Positions 11,049 to 20,937 of a DNA stretch of 64,000 bases are shown here, in pieces. The translations under genes and the position numbers were made by a program. The notes under the pieces are model-generated. The model saw only the letters and a list, made by a program, of their open reading frames with translations, ran no database searches and was not told the origin of the DNA. The stretch's first letter is position 1, and each line of letters opens with the position of its first letter. The DNA comes from Azolla caroliniana (lineage: Eukaryota > Polypodiophyta). Where the stretch lies: NCBI GenBank assembly GCA_043228905.1, contig JBHGNT010000014.1, positions 3,844,001 through 3,908,000 on the forward strand, read 5' to 3'.

Positions 11049-11705
11049 AGGAACTCGATACGCCGTATCGAGTTCCTGTATAAAACACAAACAATAGACA
11101 TGAACTCTATACGGCGTATCGAGTTCTTGTGTGATGTTTAGGTTTTATACAGGAACTCGATACGGCGTATCGAGTTCCTCTACTTTGTGTTTTAAACAAG
11201 AACTCGATACGGCGTATCAAGTTCCTGTATTATGTTTGCGTTTTAAACAGGAACTCGATACGCCGTATCGAGTTCTTGTATTATGTTTGCGTTTTAAACA
11301 GGAACTCGTTACACTATATCGAGTTCCTGAATAAAACACAGATATTATATAGGAACTCGATACGCCGTATCGAGTTCCTGTACACAATTTATATTTTCTT
11401 GTATATAGTGTGCATTTTAAACTAGAACTCGATACGCCGTATCGAGTTCCTGTGTGATGTAACTCTTTTATTGAGGAACTCGATACAGCGTATCGAGCTC
11501 CTAGATTATGTTTGTGTTTTATACATGAACTCGATACGGCGTATCAAGTCCCTGTATAAAGTTTGTGTTTTAAACAGGAACTCGTTACGCCGTATCGAGT
11601 TCCTGTGTAAAGTATGTGTTTGATACACGAACTCGATACCCTGCATTGATTTCATGTACAGACACGAACTGTATACAGGAACACGATACGGCGTATCGGG
11701 TTCCT
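11049..11705. repeat. Array of 13 near-perfect palindromes
   Basis: Thirteen units each contain an inverted repeat of half-site AGGAACTCGATACG around a central C or G. Starts are near 11049, 11100, 11151, 11199, 11249, 11300, 11351, 11423, 11474, 11524, 11576, 11626 and 11677, so spacing is 48-52 bp except one 72-bp step. Several units are perfect over 27-29 bp; units 6 and 12 are eroded. The centres read CGCCG or CGGCG. The array sits inside the intron of the DIPYG-motif gene. Confidence 0.95.
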
Positions 11706-12229
11706 GTATAAAATAAGAACTTGAAAGAGGAATATTGTGTCTTTGGGGCAACAACTTAGTATTGTGTGAAAAGATATCAAACTTTCTGTCAAAATCAGTC
11801 TTTTTTTAGGGTGATTTGCCTTATTTTGTAAAAAATAGGGGCCTTAATTATAGAGGTTTTATGACCTAGTATAGCTTAAAATAGTACAAAATAACCCACA
11901 AATTACCTTTACAATACCAAATTCAAGTCTATGATATGCAAATTCCCTACAATATGGATATGGAATCAATATAAGCTATACCTGCCCTTCAAGACAATAT
12001 ATATCCTTGTATACTTATTAAGATATATATATTTTAAGTTGAATAGCCCTTACTAGAATAGATTTCTGAATATAGGACTACCATGTACACTCAATGCATG
12101 ATTGATATTTATAGTTTACCGCAAATCGCCTGCTAGTTTATTTCTTCATCTATTTATTTGTATTTTAATATACAATCTTAATCTACGTGACCACCTAACT
12201 TATGTTTTCGCATGTCCTTTCTTAAATAG

Positions 12230-12704
12230 GTCGTTTGAGAACTTGTCGGACCGACCTGTGAAGAAGATAAAGCTCCGGATACAGGGTTCTCCAATTGAAA
12301 CACAGACCCTAATAGCTCCCGAGACCATGAAGAGAGGAAAAAGGCTTCTTTTCAACGAGGAGACAAAATCTCAATCACACATTGAGGTTAGCCAAAAGAA
12401 ACTAGTAGTAGCTACTGGAGGTGAAGACCTTCCTGACCGTGATCTAACGGACAAGGAATGGTGTATGCAATACGTCGACTCCAAGAAAAAAGTTGTATTG
12501 TATACAACAAAGAAGAAGGGTGAGGGGCAGTTGAAAATGAAACCCCATTTATGTATGGCCATATTCTACGATTGGACTACGAAGATGCAGATTTGGCAAC
12601 GATGTCGTAGACATGATCCAAAAAGTGCCAAAGAAGGAATATACGCTAATGATTGCGGATATTCCTTATGGATTTCGAATGGTTGGGTCATCATACGACG
12701 ATGA
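12230..12704 (+). pseudogene. DIPYG-motif gene, exon 2 (first frame)
   Basis: The acceptor TTAAATAG|G gives RSFENLSDRPVKKIKLRIQG in phase with exon 1. The frame continues through a Lys/Glu-rich region to MAIFYDWTTKMQIW, then loses sense at about 12575-12610, where the conserved part moves to the +1 frame (12613-12828). One or two small indels explain this. No domain is recognised in this N-terminal part; it is basic and lacks a signal peptide. Confidence 0.5.
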
Positions 12705-12828
12705 ACCGTTTAGGTTTAAACAGTTGGAGAAGATGGTCAAGGATTTTGCTGAGCTAACGACTGCATCCTTGTGGAGAATAGTTGTCTTTCATAGTATGGA
12801 CCAAGGGTACTCGGTAGCTCAAGCTTAA
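12613..12828 (+). pseudogene. DIPYG-motif domain, possible methyltransferase-like
   Basis: The frame reads MIQKVPKKEYTLMIADIPYG, then FRMVGSSYDDEPFRFKQLE, and ends WRIVVFHSMDQGYSVAQA. The order IADIPYGF...DDEPF...LWR.VVFHS resembles the core of SAM-dependent adenine methyltransferases (a D.P[YP] motif after a beta strand, then a strand ending in a small residue). I recall similar proteins as expanded unnamed families in non-flowering plants. The methyltransferase reading is inference. It could instead be a transposon-borne accessory gene of the divergent DUF7869-like transposase. Confidence 0.45.
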
Positions 12829-13034
12829 TGAGTTATAATTTATACTTTGACCCATACTTGCATGTATATAATTGTGGACAATGTAGGATAGTGCACTTAC
12901 AAGTACACCTCATATTTTTGTAAAACTTACCAAATTAATATAAGTCTTTAACTTAAAGTTTCCCATGTCACACATTAGTGACATATTGAGCCGTTGTTGA
13001 ACTTTATTATGCCTACATTAACTTATCAACACAT
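12829..13034. other. Spacer, nothing recognised
   Basis: AT-rich DNA between the DIPYG-motif gene and LTR element N1. I found no inverted repeat matching the far side of the DUF7869-like gene. Confidence 0.3.
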
Positions 13035-13341
13035 TGTCGTAGTGTAATTCGCACACTACGTGGAAAATGCATTTTTTGTCTCTACAGATGGGACATAAGC
13101 AGGACCCGGTAAGAACCGGATAAAGAAAACCGGCAAGAACTGGATAAAGAAAACCGGTGAGAACCAGATGAAGCAGACCCAGTGAGAATCAGATGAAGAA
13201 GGCCGGTGAGAGTCTCTCATCGGATGAAGAGACATATTTGTAAATAGAAGAAAGTATAAAAATATATATTACATGCATAGGGCAAGACTCAAACCTTGCA
13301 CCTCCATGTTTATAATGTAAAGCCTTACCATTACACTAACA
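13035..13341 (+). repeat. N1 5' LTR
   Basis: Homologous to 20938-21352 but shorter. It has four units of a 24-25-bp minisatellite (GTGAGAACCGGATGAAGC-type) where the 3' copy has eight, which accounts for the length difference. Its last 70 bp contain, on the opposite strand, tRNA-like A-box (TAGTGTAATGG) and B-box (GGTTTGAGTC) sequences. Confidence 0.8.
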
Positions 13342-13655
13342 TATCATTAGCTCGACTCTCGAAGCGGGAACAAAGATTGTTCGGGGAGGATAAAGTCCTA
13401 ATGTTCGTAAGATCGATCGATCAAAAAGAAAGGATGGACATTGGGATCCAACTCGAAGATGATGGCGGTGCAAATGGACTTACCGAGGATTGGGATGAAG
13501 TCGAAAGAGTATGCCGAAGACATGATAAGAGGAAGATGAGAATATCATCGGCAACAACATGGCCTATAAGGGATGACCGATTAAGGATGAACGATGTGAC
13601 TGATTCGAAGGCCGAAGTACGATTCAACGGTACCACGGGAGAGGGTGTGGAATAA
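13342..13655 (+). pseudogene. N1 gag fragment
   Basis: The translation LSKREQRLFGEDKVLMFVRSIDQKE...LTEDWDEVERVCRRHDKR aligns with the G2 Gag (LSALDRTVLDTSWVLLFVKS...LTTDWAAVKRVCGRFDKR). N1 is therefore derived from a relative of G2. The fragment is cut at 13673 by the insertion of C1. No zinc knuckle or enzyme domain follows. Confidence 0.6.
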
Positions 13656-13673
13656 GGCATCCTCTTTTCTTGT

Positions 13674-14001
13674 TGTTGAGCGGCAAGCTCAACCGGAGCC
13701 GGATCGGCTGAATAAGCCGGACCCGGTAAGCGAGACGGATCGGGCGAAACGGATCGGTATGACGGTGAGCAACCGAATCGGCAAGCAGTGGAGGCCGGGT
13801 GCAATCCATAACCGGAAGTCTAATCGGAAGCCTAGTATAGGATAGACTGCTAGGTAGCTATAGTCTCGTAGTAAGTGTCAAATGCTCGTGTGAGCATTGA
13901 AGTACATGGTACTTCTCTCAGTCCCAAGAGGACTTGTATAAATAGTGCTACTTAGCACAGTGTGTATACAGAGTTTTGATATAATTTTGAAATTGCGTTC
14001 T

Positions 14002-14037
<36 letters not shown>

Positions 14038-14074
14038 GTTCTCTGTTTTACGCTTCCGCAAACACTTACGTTTA
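13674..14074 (+). repeat. C1 5' LTR
   Basis: Starts TGTTGAGCGG and ends TTACGTTTA; the 3' copy ends TTCA. It has a TATA box GTATAAATAG at 13936-13945 and a CT microsatellite at about 14000-14032 in the transcribed leader. The 3' copy is 19207-19603. Related LTR starts occur in C2 (TGTTGAGAGACAAGC) and C7 (TGTTGAGTGACAAAC). Confidence 0.9.
13936..13945 (+). promoter_or_regulatory. TATA box in C1 LTR
   Basis: GTATAAATAG in the 5' LTR, repeated in the 3' LTR near 19468-19477. It would drive the genomic transcript. Confidence 0.7.
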
Positions 14075-14076
14075 GA

Positions 14077-14088
14077 TGGTATCAAAGC
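14077..14088 (+). other. C1 primer-binding site (tRNA-iMet type)
   Basis: TGGTATCAAAGC lies two bases after the LTR. It differs by one base from the TGGTATCAGAGC complement of plant initiator tRNA-Met, the usual copia primer. Confidence 0.85.
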
Positions 14089-14146
14089 GCGAGGGTTGAG
14101 AATCTCTACTGCAGACATTTACTCTTGAGAAGAAAACCCTAACAGG

Positions 14147-14518
14147 TTGAAAACAGACACAGTAGAAGACATGGATAGAGGCATGGCTACGTCGCTCCCG
14201 GTGGAGAAGCTCGACAGGAGCAACTACGCATCCTGGTCTTACAAGATGCACCAGTACCTGCTTGGACACGGGTACTGGAGTTATGTCGAAGGAGCGAATG
14301 ATGCAGCGCCAGACTTGGCACACAAGGACTTCCCGGTATGGGAACAGGCGGCAAGCAAGGTGATGTACTGCTTCGCGTCCAGTGTCGGCGATCAGCTGCT
14401 CAGCCACATCCGTGACGCCAAGACACCGAAGGATGCTTGGGGGAACCTGAAAAAGGTTTTCGCCACAAGCACCATTGCCCGGAAGCTGCAACTCAGACAG
14501 GAGTTGAGCAATGTTTGA
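14147..14518 (+). pseudogene. C1 gag, N-terminal part
   Basis: The first ATG is at 14159 (MDRGMATSLPVEKLDRSNYA); the open frame extends upstream to 14147. It is a copia Gag domain with KLDRSNYASWSYKMHQYL and DAWGNLKKVFATST. It ends at a TGA (14516-14518). The homologous C2 copy reads LRQRNLSVADYT where C1 reads V-stop-QKNMFVADYT, so this stop replaced an Arg codon (CGA to TGA). Confidence 0.9.
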
Positions 14519-15562
14519 CAGAAGAACATGTTCGTGGCAGACTACACGGGCCGGATAAAGGAAATCTGCGATTCGCTGGCCTCTATCAATATTACCATAG
14601 AGGAAGACGAGATGGTGCAGGTATGTCTCGGAGGCCTGGCGTCCAAGTTCGGAGCGTTCTGGACTGCGGTGTGTACAAGGGAGAATACCCCCTCATTCTT
14701 CGACTTACAGTCGATGCTCCTTGTAGAGGAGAACCACGCCGGTGCATCTACCAGTGCATCCTCGGACAGCCAAATGTTGTACACGGTAACGGATCGGCTC
14801 CGTGGGCGTGCTGGAAGAGGTGGGTCGGCACGCAATGGAGGCGGCCGACAAGAGCAGGAACGAAGGCACTATGAGTGTGCCGACAGCAGTTCCGGGACTT
14901 CCACAAGCAGGGGGAGTCAAGGCGGTGCCGGAGGCCGGCAAGACAAATCCGGTACGGAATGCTGGTACTGTGGCAAAAAAGACCACAGGGAAAGCGAGTG
15001 CTGGAGAAAGCGTGCAGATTCGGACAAATCCGGATCCGGCAAGACCGGTAAGGATGGCCGGCAAAACTCGCACTACGCAAACGGATCAGGAGGATCCGGA
15101 ACCGGAAAGGCCGGTAAGGGGCCAGCCTTGGTGATGAATCACAAGGCAAACTCAATGAAGAAAACCACTTCCAAAATGGAGGAAGTGTGGTATGTTGATT
15201 CCGGCGCGTCGAACCACATGACGAGCCACAAAGAGTGGTTCTCCTTTCTAGAGAAACCGGATCAACCAGGAGTAGTCGAAACCGGAGACGACACTCCTCA
15301 CCCAATCGTGCACGTCGGAGAAGTCCCTCTAAGCCACGTCGAACAGAAAGGGAAGCTGATGAACGTATTACACATTCCGACAATCACGAAGAACCTGGTG
15401 TCCGTCGGTCAGATTGTCGACCAGGGTATGCAGGTGCGGTTTACGCACCTCGGGTGCTTCATTGAGGATGAGGGCGAAGTCATTGTGCAAGGGCGCAGAG
15501 ACGGGAGGATGATTATCCTCAACACCAATGACTTTGGCACCGCTCTGTTCGCGAAACGATAG
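14519..15562 (+). pseudogene. C1 gag C terminus, zinc knuckle and protease
   Basis: It continues gag in the same frame. It has a Gly/Ser/Arg-rich stretch, a CCHC knuckle CWYCGKKDHRESEC (near 14969-15010) and the aspartic protease active site VWYVDSGASNHMT (near 15187). A TAG at 15560-15562 falls between protease and the pre-integrase region, probably from CAG. Confidence 0.9.
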
Positions 15563-16072
15563 AAGGTCGAGTCGTACATCGACCTGTGGCACAAGCGGAT
15601 AGGCCACGTCAACTACCGGAGGCTTCAAGATCTGCAAACGAAACAAGTCGTTTTCGGTTTGCCGAAGTTCAGCGGCCGGAGAGCCGAAATTTGTGAAGCC
15701 TGCCAACTTGGGAAGCAATACCGGCTTCCATTCCCCACCGAACGGAACCGGAGCCGTAACAAGCTCGATCTCATCCATTCGGATGTGTGGGGACCGGCAC
15801 AAAGTGTAAGCCTTCGCGGGAGTCGGTACTTCGTCTCCTTCATCGACGACTATACTCGACATACTTGGATCTACCTCATTGAGCGGAAGAGCGAAGTCTT
15901 CGACTGTTTCCGGAGCCTCCAGAAGATGGTGGAACGGGAATCGGAGAGGAAGATTAAATGCCTTCGGTCGGATGGCTGAAAGGAATATTTTTCCGGCCAA
16001 TTCACTAGTTATCTGCAGTAGAAGGGAATTCAGCGAGAGTTCAACTGCAGATACACACCGGAGCAAAACGGT
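15563..16072 (+). pseudogene. C1 integrase, N-terminal and core
   Basis: It contains the pre-integrase motif LWHKRIGHVNYRRL with the zinc-binding Cys pair CEACQLGK. The core has Asp in LIHSDVWGP and Asp in CLRSDG. Two stops lie in it: TGA at 15977-15979, where Gly (GGA) is expected in SDGG.EY, and TAG at 16019-16021. The frame is unchanged throughout. Confidence 0.88.
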
Positions 16073-17260
16073 GTGGCTGAAAGGAAGAACCGGACACTCG
16101 TCGAAGTGGCAAGGACAATGCTGGAGGAGAAGAGCATGCCCCGGTTCTACTGGGCGGAGGCGGTCCGGACGGCCGTCTACATACAAAACCGCATTGGTGA
16201 CAAGGTGTCAGCTCATGAGCTGTATTTCGGGTGCAAGCCGAACTTAAGACACCTTCGGATATTCGGCAGCATAGCGTATGTGCATGTGCCCGATCAGAAG
16301 CGGAGAAAGCTGGATGCAAAATCGGAAAAATGCATTCTAGTCGGCTATGCTCAAGAGCAAAAGGGGTATAAGTGCTATAACCCCCGAACGAAGGAAGTCC
16401 GAGTTAGCCAGGATGTCGAGTTCAATGAATCGGCATCCTGGTACTCCGTACCGACTCCGACTTCCAATCCCGACCCAATGCCGGAAGATCAGGCCAGTGA
16501 GCCTGAATCAACCCTGGTAGAGGATGATGAAGTCGGGACTCAAGATGAGAGTCTGGAATCGTTACGGTTGAGTGGACCGAACAAGCGACTGAGTCGGTTG
16601 GATCAGTCGGATGAAGAGACGGCAAGTGGTGGAGACTCTGCCATGCTCTCCCAGCGCAAGGAACCGAGGAAACGGTTCACGCGCAAAGAGAAGGGGAAGA
16701 GGAAGATGCCGGAATTCGAAACCGGCAACGATGAGTCAGATCGGTGCGTATCCGACTCCGGAAAAGAGAAAGGCGGATCTTCGGCAACGAAGACCGAACT
16801 GGCCAAGAAGGGCCTCAAATCAGGTTACGGTGCGTTGCACCGATCAACCCGCCAGAAGGATCCCGTCATGCGGTACGGGTACAATGAATACATGGCGCAT
16901 CATTATGCGTACATGACTAAGGTGATAGAAGTGCGTGAGCCGGAGAGCTATGCAGAAGCGGCAAAGGACGCAAATTGGCGTGCCGCTATGGATGAAGAAA
17001 TGCGGGCGCTCGATGCCAACGAAACTTGGGACCTAGTTGACCCTCCCCGTCACTGCAAACCGATCGGATGCAAGTGGGTGTACAAGGTCAAGTACAACGC
17101 CGACGGTTCTGTTAACCGGTACAAAGCCCAGTTAGTGGCGAAGGGATATGCACAGACCCACGGAATCGACTACGACGAGACCTTTGCTCCTCTGGCGAAG
17201 ATGACGACGGTTCGTGTGGTACTGGCGGTTGCTGCGGCAAGGGGGTGGCATCTTCACTAG
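16073..17260 (+). pseudogene. C1 integrase C terminus and start of reverse transcriptase
   Basis: It begins in the integrase Glu motif (EQNGVAERKNRTL). The LRIFGSIAYVHVP and KCILVGY segments follow, then a charged linker of about 180 residues. The RT begins at WRAAMDEEMRALDANETWDL and continues through KWVYKVKYNADGSVNRYKA. It ends at a TAG (17258-17260) in HLH-stop-MDVKNAFLQGEL, where Gln (CAG) is expected. Confidence 0.9.
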
Positions 17261-18577
17261 ATGGATGTGAAGAACGCCTTCCTTCAAGGAGAGCTTGAAG
17301 AAGAAGTCTTTATGACTCAGCCCCCCGGATTTCAATCGGAGATGAACAAGTCGGCGGTATGCCGACTGCAGAAGTCGCTTTACGGCTTCAAGCAAGCCCC
17401 CCGAGCCTGGAACGCGAAGATCACGCACCGATTGCGTAAGCTGGGGTTTGCTGTCTCTAAGTCAGACTGTTCGTTGTTCATCCGGCAAGGCTCTGACGGT
17501 CCGGTATGTATACTCTTGTATGTGGATGATTTAGTCATCACCGGACCGGGTCTTCCCGAAATCAACCGCGTCAAGTCCCAGTTGTCGGACGCATTCGAAA
17601 TGAAGGACCTGGGGGACCTTCATTATTTTCTTGGGATCGAAGTGATCCGGACCCCCGACGGCATATTGCTTTCACAACGACATTACGTGTTGAATATGTT
17701 GTATAAGTTCGGCATGACGGATTGCCGACCTGTCTCCACACCCCTGGACCGGAACCAGAAGCTCCGTCCCAACTCCGGACCGGCCTGCAATGAGAAACGG
17801 TTCCGACAGGCTGTCGGAAGCCTGATCTACTTAACCATCACCCGACCCAACATCAGCTATCCGGTCGGCATGGTAAGCCAGTTCATGCAGAAGCCAACCG
17901 TGGAGCACCTTCAGTGCGCGCAACAAATATTACGGTATGTCAGCGGCACTAAGGACCGGGGACTGCTATACCGGCGAGGTATACCTGAAGAGCTTGTCGG
18001 TTACATAGATGCTGACTGGGCCGGCGATGCGTCTGATCGCCGCTCCACTTCCGGATACATGTTCTCCATAGGTAGTGCGGCCGTTGCGTGGAGCAGCAAG
18101 AAGCAGCCCACAGTGGCTTTGTCAAGCACTGAGGCTGACTACCGGGCCGCTACCGTTGCCACTTGTGAAGCCATCTGGCTTCGGCGACTGCTGCGAGACT
18201 TGCGGATCGAGGTACTGACCCCGATCCCGATTTACTACGATAACATGAGCAGCCTGCAGCTCGCCAGGAACCCTGTGTTCCATGCTCGCACAAAGCACAT
18301 CGAGGTGCACTACCACTTCGTGCGTGAGCGGGTCCTGAGCGGTGAAGTTGACCTACGGTATGTTCATACAGATCGGCAAGTTGCCGACATCTTCACCAAG
18401 CTGCTCGGATCGGACAAGTTGCAGCACTTTACTGACATGCTTGGTATTCAGCATCTTGACGTGTCGCACTTGAGGGGGAGAAGCATGGGCAAAGTCTCTA
18501 TCGAAACGGGCAAATGCCAAAAAACTGTTGAACCCATCGGTAAGAGGAGAGCCGGAAGAAGAGGAGACGAGAAATGA
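17261..18577 (+). pseudogene. C1 reverse transcriptase and RNase H
   Basis: The RT catalytic box is ILLYVDDLVITG. RNase H follows with YIDADWAGD, SSTEADYRA and the HIEVHYHFVRE motif. Unlike many copia polyproteins it runs about 35 residues past the LRGRS motif, ending in a Lys/Arg-rich tail. Its TGA (18575-18577) overlaps the ATG of the next reading frame as ATGA. Confidence 0.92.
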
Positions 18578-18972
18578 AGGAAGCCGAGTCAACAAAGGAA
18601 GTCGACACATCCGAACAGGTCGGACCAAGCGGCTGTGAAGAAGAATTGTGCACTCAGGAAGAGAAGTGCATGCTGTGCGGAGGTCATCACGACGGTACTG
18701 ACCATGATACAGAGTCGAATGAAGAATTCGATTTCGGTTCACCGGCTGAAGAAGCCGAGGGAAGCTTGGAGAAGGCCAAGACTCGGAAGTGGTCCGATGT
18801 GGTGAGAGGCCTGAAGCCGGAAGTCGAATCGGAGTGTACCGATTCGGACAAGAGCTGGAACGAGTCGGAGACAGCTGACTCGGATCAACAGATGGATCCG
18901 GATGAGTCAGATCGATTGAAGGCCAAGGGGACACGGACACAACGGAAGTCGCCGCCATCGTGGGAGAACTGA
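18574..18972 (+). CDS. C1 extra 3' reading frame, acidic, unknown
   Basis: A 132-codon open frame between pol and the 3' LTR. It starts at an ATG overlapping the pol stop (ATGA), an arrangement that in other systems permits termination-reinitiation. The product is strongly acidic (many Glu/Asp/Ser) and has one compact Cys/His cluster, CMLCGGHHDGTDH. It has no transmembrane segment or signal peptide, so it does not look like the env-like frame of Sireviruses. GC content resembles pol. It has no in-frame stop although pol has five. Function unknown. Confidence 0.6.
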   Translation: MKEAESTKEVDTSEQVGPSGCEEELCTQEEKCMLCGGHHDGTDHDTESNEEFDFGSPAEEAEGSLEKAKTRKWSDVVRGLKPEVESECTDSDKSWNESETADSDQQMDPDESDRLKAKGTRTQRKSPPSWEN

Positions 18973-19206
18973 CGGATCGGTAAGCGCCGGAGTCACAACA
19001 ACGTGAGTGTTGAGATGGGCCTATTGAGCAGACATGCCGACCGAGAGGGTCGAGGCGCGCAAAACCAAAGGTGTCGCGGCAAACGGGACCGGACCGAACG
19101 AGGAGCGCGAGCAAAGCGGAGTGACGCCAGGAGAAGTCGGTTGGAAGAACCAACTGCCATAGAGATCGACACTACGACCCCACCTCAGGTTGAGCTTGAG
19201 GGGGAG
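18973..19206 (+). other. C1 3' untranslated region with polypurine tract
   Basis: It contains no supported gene. It ends with TTGAGGGGGAG immediately before the LTR, the plus-strand primer site. Confidence 0.7.
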
Positions 19207-19535
19207 TGTTGAGCGGCAAGCTCAACCGGAGCCGGATCGGCTGAATAAGCCGGAGCCGGTAAGCGAGACGGATCGGGCGAAACGGATCGGTATGACGGTG
19301 AGCAACCGAACCGGCAAGCAGTGGAGGCCGGGTGCAATCCGTAACCGGAAGTCCAATCGGAAGCCTAGTATAGGATAGACTACTAGGTAGCTATAGTCTC
19401 GTAGTAAGTGTCAAATGCTCGTGTGAGCATTGAAGTACATGGTACTTCTGTCAGTCCCAAGAGGACTTGTATAAATAGTGCTACTTAGCACAGTGTGTAT
19501 ACAAAGTTTTGATATAATTTTGAAATTGCGTTCTG

Positions 19536-19566
<31 letters not shown>

Positions 19567-19603
19567 GTTCTCTGTTTTACGCTTCCGCAAACACTTACGT
19601 TCA
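19207..19603 (+). repeat. C1 3' LTR
   Basis: It matches 13674-14074 with about eight substitutions and a shorter CT tract. N1 sequence resumes at 19604. Confidence 0.9.
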
Positions 19604-19643
19604 TACTTGCAAAAGAACCACGGCCAAGGATAAGGTCGATTAC

Positions 19644-20147
19644 TTGAGAGTGGTGAACACCACTTCAAGAACGGAAGAAGGTTTCGGAATACAAGTATTC
19701 GAAACATCGGGTGAAAAAGGGGTAAGCATAATCGATGCTTGCATGATCGAGGGAGATAAAGAGTGTGAGGCGGACTTGATTGAGGAGGTCGCCATGAAAG
19801 ATGACATCGAATCGAAGGTGGCTATAGATGAATCAATGGCGGATGGTCGTATGAAGACTTTCCCACCACTAGTTCTAGATATTTCGGCGGTTGCGTTCGA
19901 AAAGCAACGTGAGACCAAAGAGACGGAAGATGGCGGAGAGAAAACGAAGGCCGACGCCGATGCATACGACGGAGAGATAGCCGAGAAGGTGGCTATGGGT
20001 GAAACGATGGAGGACGGTAATACCGAGGATTCTTGCCCACTAATTCTAGAGACTTCGACGGTTGTGTACGAGTACCAACGTGAGACCAGAGAGACGAGAG
20101 GTGGTGGCAAGAAAGGTAAAGTCGGAAGTCGTTCGGATGGAAGATGA
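19644..20147 (+). CDS. N1 acidic reading frame with internal duplication
   Basis: This 167-codon frame lies between C1 and the N1 3' LTR. Two similar blocks of about 60 residues are visible: SKVAIDESMADGRMKTFPP then LVLDISAVAFEKQRETKE, against EKVAMGETMEDG...LILETSTVVYEYQRETRE. It ends in a Lys/Arg-rich tail. No known domain is recognised. It may be the 3' part of an element-specific protein cut by C1. Low GC and the lack of other coding make the call uncertain. Confidence 0.35.
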   Translation: MRVVNTTSRTEEGFGIQVFETSGEKGVSIIDACMIEGDKECEADLIEEVAMKDDIESKVAIDESMADGRMKTFPPLVLDISAVAFEKQRETKETEDGGEKTKADADAYDGEIAEKVAMGETMEDGNTEDSCPLILETSTVVYEYQRETRETRGGGKKGKVGSRSDGR

Positions 20148-20937
20148 TCCGGACGAAATTCCGATCTAAACAAAAACCAACCCGGAAGGGGACCGAATCG
20201 GTGAAAACAGATCAACTGAGTCCGGTTCGAGTGAATACGAATCCGATCAGAACCCGATCCAATCGAAAGCCGATCTGACGAGAACGAATTGGAAAGAAGC
20301 TAATACGACTCAACCAGAGGTCGAAACAATCGAGGCCAGTGAAGATAAGGAAGAGGTCAAGCAAAGGCACTACCACGGATGACAAGGACCAAGCAGGCAA
20401 AGTGGATTTGAAGATTGTTACCAAGGATGAGATCTTAACAAAGACGGTGAGCTCTAACATGAAGATTATCAACTCTAATGCGAGATTATACGACAAAGGT
20501 GAACAAAGTGGGAAGCATGGCACATGCACGAGACAAGAAGAGTTATGCTCAAGAGAATCACAAGGAGCCATGACAATCGGCCATGGCAATGCAAACAGTG
20601 AACGAAGAGTATGGTGGATCGGATGGCGACAATGGTTTGGGTGGAAAGAATGGATATGCTCAAAATGGAGAGACAAAGTTGACATAGCGAGCGAAACGAA
20701 GGGATTGCGAGTAAAGGAGAAATACGAGAGCCGACAACCGGTAATCGAGCAGAGCAAGCAACTGAAAACTGGAAACCGGATGGAGCCGGCAAACGAACAG
20801 AACCGGAAACCGAGCGGAGCCGGCAACCAAGCACGACCGACGACGAAACCAACCAGGCGGATATCGAACGGGGAAGACTAACAATCACCGACAGCTTCGA
20901 CACATACCGGAGGATGTGCGGGCTCGGAGGGGGCGAG
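20148..20937 (+). other. N1 3' internal region
   Basis: Open but biased sequence rich in GAACCGGA-like motifs. A 180-codon frame at 20339-20881 has no recognisable domain and I do not call it a gene. The region ends with the purine tract GGAGGGGGCGAG next to the LTR. Confidence 0.4.

Larger units (their letters stand above)
13674..19603 (+). mobile_element. Ty1/copia LTR retrotransposon C1, nearly complete
   Basis: Its order is LTR, iMet primer-binding site, gag, protease, integrase, reverse transcriptase, RNase H, an extra reading frame, polypurine tract, LTR. Integrase before RT defines Ty1/copia. The LTRs differ at only about eight positions besides the CT-repeat length, so the insertion is fairly recent. 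Gag-pol (14159-18577) is in one frame throughout, broken by five stop codons and no frameshift. It is inserted in N1. No convincing target duplication is seen (CTTGT left, TACTT right). Confidence 0.95.

Noticed and set aside
11049-11705. CRISPR-like array
   Set aside because: Spacers are related to each other, repeats are palindromic and variable, there are no cas genes, and the setting is a plant nuclear intron.
6550-13034. A single transposon enclosing the DUF7869-like and DIPYG genes
   Set aside because: No inverted repeats or duplications found by eye at plausible ends, so it is kept as a question rather than a feature.
14748-16186. Antisense frames over copia C1
   Set aside because: Shadows of the gag-pol coding frame on the other strand.
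13669-19608. Target site duplication for copia C1
   Set aside because: Left CTTGT and right TACTT do not match; only a weak CTTG similarity one to two bases in.
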